Part shown: piece by piece, positions 31,886 through 40,157 of the stretch
How positions within the stretch are numbered: the stretch's first letter is position 1
Layout: every line of letters starts with the position of its first letter
Assembly (NCBI RefSeq): GCF_005281615.1
Contig: NZ_SZZM01000001.1
Location: forward strand, 919,001 to 983,000
Source of the DNA: Rhodoligotrophos defluvii
Lineage (GTDB): Bacteria > Pseudomonadota > Alphaproteobacteria > Rhizobiales > Im1
Length of the DNA: 64,000 nt
Direction of reading: 5' to 3'
Made by a program: the position numbers and the translations under genes
The notes under the pieces: generated by a model
What the model was told of the DNA's origin: nothing
What the model saw: only the letters and a program-made list of their open reading frames with translations
Databases searched by the model: none

Positions 31886-32728
31886 GTGACCTACGAAGAC
31901 CTGACCTACGAAAAGGCGGACGGTGTCGTCACCATCTGCCTCAATCGGCCGGACAAGCTGAATGCCGCGCGCGTGGAAACCCACGACGAGCTTCTCACAG
32001 CCTTCACCCGAGCCGATGAGGACGACGAGGTCAGGGCAGTGGTGGTGACCGGTAACGGGCGAGCATTCTGCGCCGGCACGGACCTGAGCGGCGGCTTCAA
32101 CCTCCCCTCCGGTGGTGATCCCGCCACGGGCGAGAATGTGCCAGCCGACCTTGGCGGGCGGGTCAGCCTGCGTCTCTACGAGATGCGCAAGCCGGTCATC
32201 GGGGCGATCAACGGCGTCGCCGTCGGCTTCGGCGCAACTGTGCTGCTGCCCATGGACTTCCGCATCGCCGCAAGCGAGGCAAGGTTCGGTTTCATCTTCT
32301 CCCGTCGCGGCATCGTGGCGGAGTCCTGCTCCAGCTGGTTCCTGCCCCGCCTCGTCGGCATCGCCACCGCTCTGGACTGGATGATCACCGGCCGGATGAT
32401 CCCGGCGGACGAAGCCTTGGAGCGCGGCCTGTTGCACAAGGTGGTCGCGCAGGACCAGTTGTTGTCGACGGCCATGGCGCTGGCCCGTGACATTGCCGAC
32501 AATACCGCGCCGGTGTCGGTGGCCCTCAACCGCCAGCTGCTGTGGAAGATGCTGGGGGCCGACCGTCCGCGCATTGCCCACGATCTGGAATCGCGCGCCT
32601 TGTCGGCCACGCTCGCCCTCCCGGATTCCCGCGAGGGCGCACGCGCTTTCACGGAAAAGCGCCCGGCCGCCTTCTCCGGCCGCACCAGCGAAGCTGCCTT
32701 CATGGATGCCTGGTGGCAGCAGCGCTGA
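31886..32728 (+). CDS. Crotonase-superfamily enoyl-CoA hydratase/isomerase
   Basis: Second crotonase of the window, 280 residues. The CoA-binding and oxyanion-hole segments are FCAGTDLSGGF and GVAVGFGATVLLP. The first expected catalytic Glu of hydratases (GGGCE) is not conserved: the corresponding stretch is VGFGATVL. By contrast SRRGIVAESCSSWFLPRLVG carries a Glu near the second site. An isomerase or other crotonase reaction is therefore as likely as hydration. The start is GTG at 31886 after AGGGAGGG. It follows typA by 113 bases and converges on the DUF1269 gene. Confidence 0.85.
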   Translation: MTYEDLTYEKADGVVTICLNRPDKLNAARVETHDELLTAFTRADEDDEVRAVVVTGNGRAFCAGTDLSGGFNLPSGGDPATGENVPADLGGRVSLRLYEMRKPVIGAINGVAVGFGATVLLPMDFRIAASEARFGFIFSRRGIVAESCSSWFLPRLVGIATALDWMITGRMIPADEALERGLLHKVVAQDQLLSTAMALARDIADNTAPVSVALNRQLLWKMLGADRPRIAHDLESRALSATLALPDSREGARAFTEKRPAAFSGRTSEAAFMDAWWQQR

Positions 32729-32747
32729 TGCCGCCGTGCAGCCCGGA

Positions 32748-33407
32748 TCAGGCCCCCTGGGGCTTGGCTCCCGTGGGCGTCGTGCCGCTTGCGGGCGCCG
32801 GACTCGTGGAGGTCGTGCCCGCCGCGGCTGTGCTCTGTGGCGCTGAACTTGGCGTGCTTTGCACGACAGGGGTCGGTGCTGCCGCCGCAGCCGACCCTAC
32901 ATGCGCCTCGAGCGCTTCACGCAGCTTCTCCTCTTGATCCGGGGCAAGCGAAGTCCGCAGCAGGCGCCCGTGGATGCCCTGCAGCTCGGCCAGCACCTTC
33001 TCCGGTTGCGCCTTGCGCACCAGCACGAACAGTGCGGAGCTGTTGTTCGGGATGGTCTGGGCCAGCTGCTTGATGAACCCGTCGTCGATGCCATAGTCGA
33101 TCATCGACCCCGAAAGGGCGCCGGTGCCCGCGCCGATCATGCCGCCAAGAGCAAAGCCGGCCAGCGGATTGAGGAACAATAACCCAACCAGGGCGCCCCA
33201 CAGCCCGCCGGACAAGCCGCCGGACGCTGCGCCGAGCGCCATCAGGTTGACGCTCTGTTTCAGCTGCACCTTCCCTTGCGGGTCGCGGACAACCACGACC
33301 GCGTCTTCGAGATCGATCAGATGCTCTTTCTTGAGCTGAGTAAGCTTCAGGAGAACGCGATCGGCTTCGGCAGGATCATCGAAACCGACGACTATAAGAT
33401 CGGACAT
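32748..33407 (-). CDS. DUF1269-family membrane-associated protein
   Basis: A 219-residue protein with the DUF1269 layout: IVVGFDDPAEADRVLLKL at the N-terminus, AVVVVRDPQGKVQLKQSVN, then a Gly-rich hydrophobic pair GLWGALVGLLFLNPLAGFALGG and GAGTGALSGSMIDYGIDDGFIKQLAQTI. The tail after 170 is Ala/Ser/Thr/Pro-rich and probably disordered. The family has been linked to stress-related membrane functions but its role is unknown. Confidence 0.8.
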   Translation of the reverse strand: MSDLIVVGFDDPAEADRVLLKLTQLKKEHLIDLEDAVVVVRDPQGKVQLKQSVNLMALGAASGGLSGGLWGALVGLLFLNPLAGFALGGMIGAGTGALSGSMIDYGIDDGFIKQLAQTIPNNSSALFVLVRKAQPEKVLAELQGIHGRLLRTSLAPDQEEKLREALEAHVGSAAAAAPTPVVQSTPSSAPQSTAAAGTTSTSPAPASGTTPTGAKPQGA

Positions 33408-33578
33408 GGACTAATCTCCTCTCGTCTTCAAAGCTGGCCAGCGACAGCGACTTTCCTGGCCTGGATATACCCGCGCACAGATGAAGAAACTGCAACGAGC
33501 GGAAATCGTCTCGCCCCTGAAAGATCATGCCCCCGAGCGCCGCGGCGATGGCTTGCCTGATGCGCCGAGCGGGCCGCT

Positions 33579-34727
33579 TCAACCTTGCGCGCGCCTGATC
33601 ATCTCACGGGCGATGACCAGCTGCTGGATCTGCGAGGTGCCTTCGTAGATCCGGAACAGGCGCACATCCCGGTAAAAGCGTTCGGCGGCATAATCGGCCA
33701 TATAGCCGGCGCCGCCATGAATCTGCACGTTGCGGTCCGCCACCCGGCCGACCATTTCGGAGGCAAACAGCTTGGCTGCCGCCGCTTCCTCGGTGATCGC
33801 CCGCCCCTCGTCCCTGCGGCGGGCTGCGTCCAGCACCATGCAGCGGGCGGCATAGGCCTCGGCCCGGCTGTCGGCGAGCATGGCCTGAACCAGTTGGAAT
33901 TCAGCGATAGGCTTGCCGAACTGGACCCGGCCCATGGCATAGGCGAGGCTGTCGACGATCATGCGTTCGGAAAGCCCGACACAGACGGCCGCGATGTGGA
34001 GTCTGCCGCGGTCAAGCACCTTCATAGCGGTTTTGAACCCGAGTCCGGGCACCCCGCCAATGATGTTGTGCGCCGGCACGCGGCAGTTCTCAAAGACGAC
34101 GTCGCAGGTGACGGTGCCGCGCTGCCCCATCTTGCGGTCAACCTTGCCGAGGATGAGGCCCGGCCTGCCGCGCTCCACCAGGAACGGCGAAATCCCAGGC
34201 GCGCCGGGCCCGCCGGTCCGCGCCATGACCGTGAACAAGCCGGCCCGCGGGGCATTGGTGATGAAGCGCTTCGTGCCGTTCAGCACATAGTCCTCGCCGT
34301 CAAGCTCGGCCGTGGTGCGCAGCGAGGCGGCGTCCGATCCGGCATCCGGCTCGGTCAGTGCGAAGGAGCCGATGATCTCGCCACGGGCCAACCGCGGCAG
34401 CCACTCGGCCTTCTGCTCCTCCGTGCCGTCGGCCACGATCCCCTGCGAACCGATGCCATTATTGGTGCCAATGAGCGAGCGGAATGCCGGCGAGGTCTTC
34501 CCCAGCTCGAAGGCGATGTGGACCTCCTCCTCCATGGTGAGGCCCAGGCCGCCATAGGCCTCCGGCACGGACAATCCGAACAGCCCCAGCCCGCGCATCT
34601 CGTCCACGAGCGCCTCGGGAATGGCATCGTCGTGGTCGACCTGCGCCTCCAAAGGCACCAGCCGATCGGCCACGAACCGACGCACCGTCTCGACCAGCGC
34701 GGCCAAGCTTTCCTCATCCCGTATCAT
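33579..34727 (-). CDS. Acyl-CoA dehydrogenase
   Basis: FAD-dependent desaturase of acyl-CoA, 382 residues. Domain markers: LTEPDAGSDAAS (FAD/substrate), NGTKRFITNAPRAG, RGRLHIAAVCVGLS, and the C-terminal IHGGAGYMADYAAERFYRD followed by FRIYEGTSQIQQL, whose Glu is the catalytic base position of short-chain enzymes. The frame runs to a GTG at 34784 and an ATG at 34772, but the codons between those and 34727 are atypical for this genome, and MIRDEESLAALVETV is the usual N-terminus. It is divergent from the E1 fusion gene, sharing a 198-base promoter region. Confidence 0.93.
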   Translation of the reverse strand: MIRDEESLAALVETVRRFVADRLVPLEAQVDHDDAIPEALVDEMRGLGLFGLSVPEAYGGLGLTMEEEVHIAFELGKTSPAFRSLIGTNNGIGSQGIVADGTEEQKAEWLPRLARGEIIGSFALTEPDAGSDAASLRTTAELDGEDYVLNGTKRFITNAPRAGLFTVMARTGGPGAPGISPFLVERGRPGLILGKVDRKMGQRGTVTCDVVFENCRVPAHNIIGGVPGLGFKTAMKVLDRGRLHIAAVCVGLSERMIVDSLAYAMGRVQFGKPIAEFQLVQAMLADSRAEAYAARCMVLDAARRRDEGRAITEEAAAAKLFASEMVGRVADRNVQIHGGAGYMADYAAERFYRDVRLFRIYEGTSQIQQLVIAREMIRRAQG

Positions 34728-34891
34728 TCGCTTCAGTCTACTCGGAACACATCGCAAATATCGGTTGCTCATCGAGCCTTCCACGGCTTAGCTTCTGTGG
34801 CAAGGAAGATGGAATTAAATTCCGCAATTCGAATCTGCGCCTGCGCCCAGGGGAGGAACAATTTCAGGATAGTAAGACCAAGACCGATTCG

Positions 34892-34904
34892 GATATTTCA
34901 TATA
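34892..34904 (-). promoter_or_regulatory. Candidate GntR operator, copy 1 (upstream of the E1 fusion gene)
   Basis: On the reverse strand this reads TATATGAAATATC. It agrees with copy 2 at 38872-38884 at 12 of 13 positions, apart from a central A/T change. It ends 21 bases before the GTG start of the E1 gene and lies in the divergent promoter region shared with the acyl-CoA dehydrogenase. A separate 13-bp palindrome, GGAATTAAATTCC, occurs at 34811-34823. That the GntR protein encoded at 40158-40931 binds here is an inference. Confidence 0.5.
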
Positions 34905-34925
34905 CCGGATAGGGAGAGCACTCTC

Positions 34926-37127
34926 GTGGCGAGCCGCCGGCCGATCACAACCGACACACCCTGGTACCGGCTCGAGGTCGGCGCCGATGATTGGGCTGCC
35001 GAGGACCGGCGCAATCTTGCGCGCTGGTATCAGCAGATGTTGCTGATCCGGCGCTTCGAGGAAAAGATCCTGGATCTTGCCAATGCCGGCCTGGTTCACG
35101 GGCCCGCACATGCCAGCATCGGCCAGGAGGCCGGCGCGGTCGGCGCCATGTCGGTCCTGAACACGACCGATCGCATCAACGGCACCCACCGTGCCCATCA
35201 CCAGGTGCTGGCGAAACTGGTGAATGCGCAGACGCCACCCAACTTCGACCCGCTGGCGCAACCTTTCGCGCCCCCGATGATCGGCGCCCTACAGGGTCTC
35301 ATGGCCGAGATCATGGGCCTTAACAGCGGCTTCTGTGGCGGCCGTGGCGGGTCGATGCATATGCGTCACGACCCCTCCGGCATTCCCGGCACCAGCGCCA
35401 TCATCGGCGGCAATCTTCCGCACGCGGCGGGCTACGCGCTTGCCGACAAGCTGCTCGGCACGGGGCGCATCTCGGTCAGCTTCTTCGGCGACGGCACGCT
35501 CATGGCCGGTGTTTCTCACGAAGCCCTGAACATCGCCGCCCTTTACGATTTGCCGGTCATCTTCTTCCTCGAAAACAACTTCTACGCCGTCTCGACTCAC
35601 CTCCGCGAGCAGACCCGCGAGACACGGCTGACCTCACGCGGGCCCATGTTCGGCATTCCGGCGATCGAGGTCGACGGCATGGACATGATCGCCGTGCGCC
35701 GCGCCATGCAGGAGGCCCGCGCCATCATCGCTGGAAGGGGAGGGCCGGTGCTGATCGAGGCAATCTGCTACCGGTTCCTGCACCAGAGCGGCAGCCGGCC
35801 GGGCAGCGAGTTCGGCTATCGCACCCGCGAGGAGGAGCAGGAATGGCGGGCGCAGGACCCGATCGTCACCGGCGCCGCCCGCCTGACAGAGCTCGGCATC
35901 CTCACCGCCGATGACATCGCCCTCTTGGAAGAACGGGCCCAGGCCGCCGTGGAAGAGGCAGCCGCCAAGCTGACCCAGCCAGTGCCCGGGGGCAACAGCT
36001 TGCAGATACCGGAACGGCTGTGGCCGGATCCAGCCGAGATCGACCATCACATCCGCGGCGATTTGTCGGAACTCGCCGGCCAGCGCTTCCGCGAGATCGA
36101 GGACTATGCCCCCGCGGAGCTCGCCACCACCAAATATATCACCGCTGCCTCGCAAGTGATCGCGCGCGCCATGGAACGCGACCACCGCATCGTCATCATG
36201 GGCGAGGATGTCCACCGGCTGCGCGGCGGCGTCAGCGGCGCCACCAAAGGCGCGCTCGAACGCTGGCCGGAGCGGGTGCTGGCCATGCCCATTGCCGAGA
36301 ACGGCTTCGTGGGGATCGCCCTCGGCGCAGCCTTGTGCGGCCTGCGCCCGATCGTCGAAATCATGTTCGGCGATTTCTGCATTGTCGCCGCCGACCAGCT
36401 GTTCAATGCGGTCGGCAAGGTGCGGCACATGTTTGGTGGCGGATTTCCAGTGCCGCTGGTGGTACGGGTGCGCGTCTCGCCTCACACCGGCTACGGCTCG
36501 CAGCACTCGGGCGATCCGTCCGGCCTGTTCGCCTCATTTCCCGGCTGGCGGATCGTGGCCCCTTCCACACCCTTTGACTATGTGGGCCTGATGAATTCGG
36601 CCTTGCTCTGCGATGACCCGGTGGTGGTGATCGAGCACGTGGCCCTGTTCCAGAACGAAGGCCCGGTCCCCGCCAACGATCTGGACTACTACATCCCGTT
36701 CGGCCGGGCGCGGGTGGTCCGGCCGGGCGCGGCTTGTACCGTCCTCACCGCGGCGAGCATGGTGCAGACCACCTTGGATGTGGTGGAGAGCACCGGCACC
36801 GACGCCGAGGTGATCGACCTGCGGACCCTTGATCCGACCGGGCTCGATTGGGCAACTGTCGAGGACTCCGTCAAGCGTACCAACCGAGTGGCAATCGTGG
36901 AGCAGGTGGCGCGCGGCCTCTCCTTAGGCGGTCGATTGACCCAGGAGATCCAGCACCGGTTGTTCGATCACCTCGACCACGAGGTGCTGCACGTCACCGG
37001 CAGCTTGGCAGCGCCCGTGGTCTCGGCCCCGCTGAACCGCGCCGCCCTGGGCGGTCCTGAAAAGATTGCAGACGTCTTGTCACTGCTGACGAAGACTGGC
37101 TGGCCCCATGCCCGTGCGATGGCATGA
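34926..37127 (+). CDS. Single-chain 2-oxoacid dehydrogenase E1 (alpha and beta fused), thiamine diphosphate dependent
   Basis: Both E1 subunits are on one 733-residue chain. The alpha part (about 30-370) has the thiamine-diphosphate motif GDG (188-190) to NN (217-218), TSAIIGGNLPHAAGYA and the THRAHHQVLAK substrate loop. The beta part (about 395-720) has VIMGEDVHRLRGGVSGATKG, AENGFVGIALGAALCG and PIVEIMFGDF. The start is GTG at 34926 because the upstream open frame is antisense to the acyl-CoA dehydrogenase gene. No E2 or E3 gene is nearby, so the partner is either elsewhere or the enzyme acts alone. Substrate may be a branched-chain 2-oxoacid or acetoin-like; not decided by sequence. Confidence 0.9.
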   Translation: MASRRPITTDTPWYRLEVGADDWAAEDRRNLARWYQQMLLIRRFEEKILDLANAGLVHGPAHASIGQEAGAVGAMSVLNTTDRINGTHRAHHQVLAKLVNAQTPPNFDPLAQPFAPPMIGALQGLMAEIMGLNSGFCGGRGGSMHMRHDPSGIPGTSAIIGGNLPHAAGYALADKLLGTGRISVSFFGDGTLMAGVSHEALNIAALYDLPVIFFLENNFYAVSTHLREQTRETRLTSRGPMFGIPAIEVDGMDMIAVRRAMQEARAIIAGRGGPVLIEAICYRFLHQSGSRPGSEFGYRTREEEQEWRAQDPIVTGAARLTELGILTADDIALLEERAQAAVEEAAAKLTQPVPGGNSLQIPERLWPDPAEIDHHIRGDLSELAGQRFREIEDYAPAELATTKYITAASQVIARAMERDHRIVIMGEDVHRLRGGVSGATKGALERWPERVLAMPIAENGFVGIALGAALCGLRPIVEIMFGDFCIVAADQLFNAVGKVRHMFGGGFPVPLVVRVRVSPHTGYGSQHSGDPSGLFASFPGWRIVAPSTPFDYVGLMNSALLCDDPVVVIEHVALFQNEGPVPANDLDYYIPFGRARVVRPGAACTVLTAASMVQTTLDVVESTGTDAEVIDLRTLDPTGLDWATVEDSVKRTNRVAIVEQVARGLSLGGRLTQEIQHRLFDHLDHEVLHVTGSLAAPVVSAPLNRAALGGPEKIADVLSLLTKTGWPHARAMA

Positions 37128-37158
37128 TGGCCGCTTAAAACTGGAGGAGGGAGCAGAC

Positions 37159-38736
37159 ATGATGAGGACACGAAGTCTCTTGCTCGCCGGGCTCATGGCC
37201 TTGGCTGTTGCCGCGCCGACGCCGGCTTCGGCCCAGGATGACCGCCCGATGGTGATCGCGCGCAACATGGATCTGAACTCGCTCGATCCGCACCGCGCCT
37301 TCTGCGACACATGCCAGATCTATAATTCCAGCGTCTACGAGACCCTGGTGACGCTCAATGCTGAGAACCAGCTCGTGCCCCTCCTGGCCGAGTCATGGAA
37401 GGCCAATGGCGACCAGACGGAGTTCACCTTCACGCTCGCGGCCGATGCCAAGTTCTCGGACGGCTCTCCGGTCGAGGCCAAGGACGTCAAATGGTCGTGG
37501 GAGCGCCTGAAGAACCTGAAGGGCAGCGCCTCGTTCCTGATGGGTAATGTTGCCTCGATCGAGACCCCCGACGCGCGCACCGTGGTCGTGAAGATGACCG
37601 CGCCCAACTCGGAGTTCGTGAACATAGCCTCCGCGCCTTATACGGCCATCGTAAACAGCGATGTGGCCGAGGCGAATGGCGCCAAGGCGGGGCCCGATGC
37701 GGACAGGAAAGACAATGCCGAGGCCTGGTTCCTGCAGAACTCCGCCGGCAGCGCGCCTTTCGTGCTCGAGCGCTATGACCCCAATGCGGAGCTCCGGCTG
37801 AAGCGCAATGACGCCTATTGGCGGACGCCGCCGGCGGTGAGCGCCATCGTCTTCCGTCAGGTGAAGGACGCGGTCGCTCAGGCGCAGATGCTGGAAAGCG
37901 GCAGCGCCGACATCGCCATGCAGATCGATCCGGACACGGCAAAGACCTTGCAGAACCCGGATGTGACCGTGAAGACGGTGCCGTCCTACAACTTCATCTA
38001 TCTCGCGCTATCCCCGGGCGCCAAGGCCAACAAGGTGCCCCTCACGAAGGAGGTGCGCGAAGCCTTCGAATATGCTCTGGACCGCAAGGGCATCATCGAG
38101 TTCACCATCGGCGACGAGGGCCAGGTGATCACCGCGCCGATCCCGATCGGCTTCCCCGGCGGCGGCGGCTATCCCGAGCCCGAATACAATCCGGAAAAGG
38201 CCAAGGAGCTGCTCGCCAAGGCAGGCCATCCCGACGGCATCACCCTTGAGGCCACCTTCCCCAACCTCAACGCCTATGGCATCGACCTGTCGCTCCTGAT
38301 GCAGAAGGTGCAGCAGGACATGGCCAAGGTCGGCATCAAGATCGAGCTGCAGCCTGTGCAGTTCTCAACGTGGCGCGAGCGGGTGAATGGCGACGGCATT
38401 CCGCTCACGGCCGTGTTTTATGCACCGGACTATTTCGGCACCGCCCAATATGTCGAATATTTCGGGATGACCGAAGGCAGCCCCTGGGCCCGCCGCGCCG
38501 GCCTCAAGGACCCCGGCGACTTCAACCCACGTGAAGCCGAGCTCTACAAGAAGGCGCTGGCCTCCAGCGGCGACGAGGCGGCGAAGATCTGGCACGAGAT
38601 CGGGTTGGAGATGATCAAGGACCGCATCATCTTCCCGATTGTCAGCCCCAATCTCATCCTCGCCTATCGCAACGACGTGAAGGGCGTGCGCTACAGCGCC
38701 TGCTGCAACCTGCCGCTCGCCGAGCTCAGCCGCTGA
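37159..38736 (+). CDS. Oligopeptide-type ABC substrate-binding protein (SBP family 5)
   Basis: Secreted solute receptor, 525 residues. The signal peptide (LLLAGLMALAVAAPTPASA|QD) is clear. Family 5 features follow: MDLNSLDPHRAFCDTCQIYNSSVYETLV, LLAESWKANGD, KDVKWSWERLKN, NAELRLKRNDAYW, and YLALSPGAKANKVPLTKEVREAFEYALDRKGI. Two adjacent starts (37159 and 37162) follow GGAGGAGGGAG. The gene lies 31 bases after the E1 gene, so they are probably co-transcribed. None of the permeases or ATPases needed for an Opp-type transporter is nearby. Confidence 0.92.
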   Translation: MMRTRSLLLAGLMALAVAAPTPASAQDDRPMVIARNMDLNSLDPHRAFCDTCQIYNSSVYETLVTLNAENQLVPLLAESWKANGDQTEFTFTLAADAKFSDGSPVEAKDVKWSWERLKNLKGSASFLMGNVASIETPDARTVVVKMTAPNSEFVNIASAPYTAIVNSDVAEANGAKAGPDADRKDNAEAWFLQNSAGSAPFVLERYDPNAELRLKRNDAYWRTPPAVSAIVFRQVKDAVAQAQMLESGSADIAMQIDPDTAKTLQNPDVTVKTVPSYNFIYLALSPGAKANKVPLTKEVREAFEYALDRKGIIEFTIGDEGQVITAPIPIGFPGGGGYPEPEYNPEKAKELLAKAGHPDGITLEATFPNLNAYGIDLSLLMQKVQQDMAKVGIKIELQPVQFSTWRERVNGDGIPLTAVFYAPDYFGTAQYVEYFGMTEGSPWARRAGLKDPGDFNPREAELYKKALASSGDEAAKIWHEIGLEMIKDRIIFPIVSPNLILAYRNDVKGVRYSACCNLPLAELSR

Positions 38737-38745
38737 CGATCATCT

Positions 38746-38780
38746 CGGGTCCGGAGCGGAGCATCTTCGCTTCGGACCCG
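38746..38780 (+). terminator. Strong stem-loop after the binding-protein gene
   Basis: Arms CGGGTCCGGAGC (38746-38757) and GCTTCGGACCCG (38769-38780) pair over 12 positions with one G-U pair and an 11-base loop, starting nine bases after the stop codon. No T-run follows, so it may be a 3' stabilising hairpin or a weak terminator that ends the E1-binding protein transcript. Confidence 0.55.
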
Positions 38781-38871
38781 ATCCGCACTTCATACCAGCA
38801 CGTCTCATATGGGCCCCGGAGCAGCCGGTGATCGTGGCCCGGACGCTGATTTTCTTTCCGCTCTATATTTT

Positions 38872-38884
38872 ATATGATATATCA
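38872..38884 (+). promoter_or_regulatory. Candidate GntR operator, copy 2 (upstream of the aminotransferase gene)
   Basis: TATATGATATATC, 12 of 13 positions identical to copy 1 at 34892-34904. It contains the 10-bp palindrome TGATATATCA (38876-38885) and ends 29 bases before the ATG of the aminotransferase gene. The surroundings (38860-38890) are the most AT-rich stretch in the cluster and may overlap the core promoter. Confidence 0.5.
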
Positions 38885-38913
38885 CATTCAACGATCTTCT
38901 GGAAAGCGACCCG

Positions 38914-40143
38914 ATGGAAAGCCTCACCAACTCGCGCGATTCCGCCCTGCGCCGGCGTGCCGAAGCCGTGATCCCCGGCGGCATGTGGGGCCACATGAGC
39001 ACCCGGCATCTCAGCCCTGCCTACCCGCAGTTCTTTGCGCGAGCGGAAGGGTGCAGGCTTTGGGATGTTGACGGCCGCGAGTACGTGGACCTGATGTGCA
39101 GCTGGGGCCCCAATGTGCTGGGGCATCATCATCCGGCCGTCGAGGAGGCCACCGCCCGGCAACGCGGCCTGGGCGATGCCATGAACGGGCCGGCGGAAGT
39201 TCTGGTGGAGCTGGCTGAGCTTCTGGTTGCCACCATCGCCCATGCGGATTGGGCCATGCTGCAGAAAAACGGGACCGATGCCACGACCGCTTGCGTCACC
39301 ATGGCCCGCGCCGGCACCGGCCGCCGTAAGATCCTTGTGGCACGTGGCTCCTATCACGGCGCTGTGCCCTGGTGCACCCCATCCCTGGCGGGCGTCACCG
39401 CCGAGGACCGCGCCCACATCATCCATTTCGACTATAACGACGTCGCAAGCCTCGAGGCCGCCGCAGACGAAGCCGGTGACGACCTCGCCGGCATCATCGT
39501 CACCGCCTTCCGCCACGACCTCGCCCGCGACCAGGAGATGGCCAGTGTGGCTTTCGCCAGGCGGGCACGAGAGATTTGCACCGCTGCCGACGCGGCGCTC
39601 ATCTTGGACGACGTGCGCGCCGGCTTCCGCATCGATCTTGCCGGCAGCTGGGAGCCGCTCGGCGTGCGGCCGGATCTCAGCGCCTTCAGCAAGGCCATTG
39701 CCAATGGCTATCCCCTCGCAGCGGTGACAGGGAATGACAAGTTTCGCGAGGCGGCCACCAAGATCTATATCACCGGCTCGTTCTGGTATGGGGCGGTCGC
39801 CATGGCAGCGGCAATCGCCACCATAGAGACCCTGCGCGACATCAAGGCCATTGCCCATATGGAGGCCATGGGCGCCATGCTCCGCGACGGCCTAAGCGCA
39901 CTGGCCGCGAAATATGGCGTCAGCCTGCGCCAGACCGGGCCCGTGCAAATGCCGCTGGTGCTCTTCGATGATGACGCGGACCTGCACAAAGGCCAGCTGT
40001 TCTGCGCCGGCGCCTTGCGCGCGGGTGCTTATTTCCACCCAAAGCACAACATGTTCCTCTCGGCCGCCCATCAGGAAAGCGACATTGCCCGCGTGCTCGA
40101 GGCGGCGGAGGCCGGCATGATCGCGGTGGCGGACAGCGCCTGA
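38914..40143 (+). CDS. Class III pyridoxal-phosphate aminotransferase
   Basis: Fold-type I aminotransferase of 409 residues, resembling glutamate-1-semialdehyde aminomutase and omega-aminotransferases. N-terminus: VIPGGMWGHMSTRHLSPAYP; cofactor phosphate loop NGTDATTACVTMARA; YHGAVPW; the Asp of the cofactor in LILDDVRAGFRID; and the Schiff-base Lys in SAFSKAIANGYPLAAVTG. Its place in the cluster suggests it turns an imported amino compound into a 2-oxoacid or semialdehyde for the E1 enzyme. No sign that it is hemL, as the diagnostic regions differ. GGAAAG precedes the ATG. Confidence 0.9.
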   Translation: MESLTNSRDSALRRRAEAVIPGGMWGHMSTRHLSPAYPQFFARAEGCRLWDVDGREYVDLMCSWGPNVLGHHHPAVEEATARQRGLGDAMNGPAEVLVELAELLVATIAHADWAMLQKNGTDATTACVTMARAGTGRRKILVARGSYHGAVPWCTPSLAGVTAEDRAHIIHFDYNDVASLEAAADEAGDDLAGIIVTAFRHDLARDQEMASVAFARRAREICTAADAALILDDVRAGFRIDLAGSWEPLGVRPDLSAFSKAIANGYPLAAVTGNDKFREAATKIYITGSFWYGAVAMAAAIATIETLRDIKAIAHMEAMGAMLRDGLSALAAKYGVSLRQTGPVQMPLVLFDDDADLHKGQLFCAGALRAGAYFHPKHNMFLSAAHQESDIARVLEAAEAGMIAVADSA

Positions 40144-40157
40144 CCGAACGACCGCGC

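Noticed and set aside
33585-34925. Upstream extension of the E1 open frame
   Set aside because: The extra 447 codons are antisense to the acyl-CoA dehydrogenase gene and have shadow-like composition.
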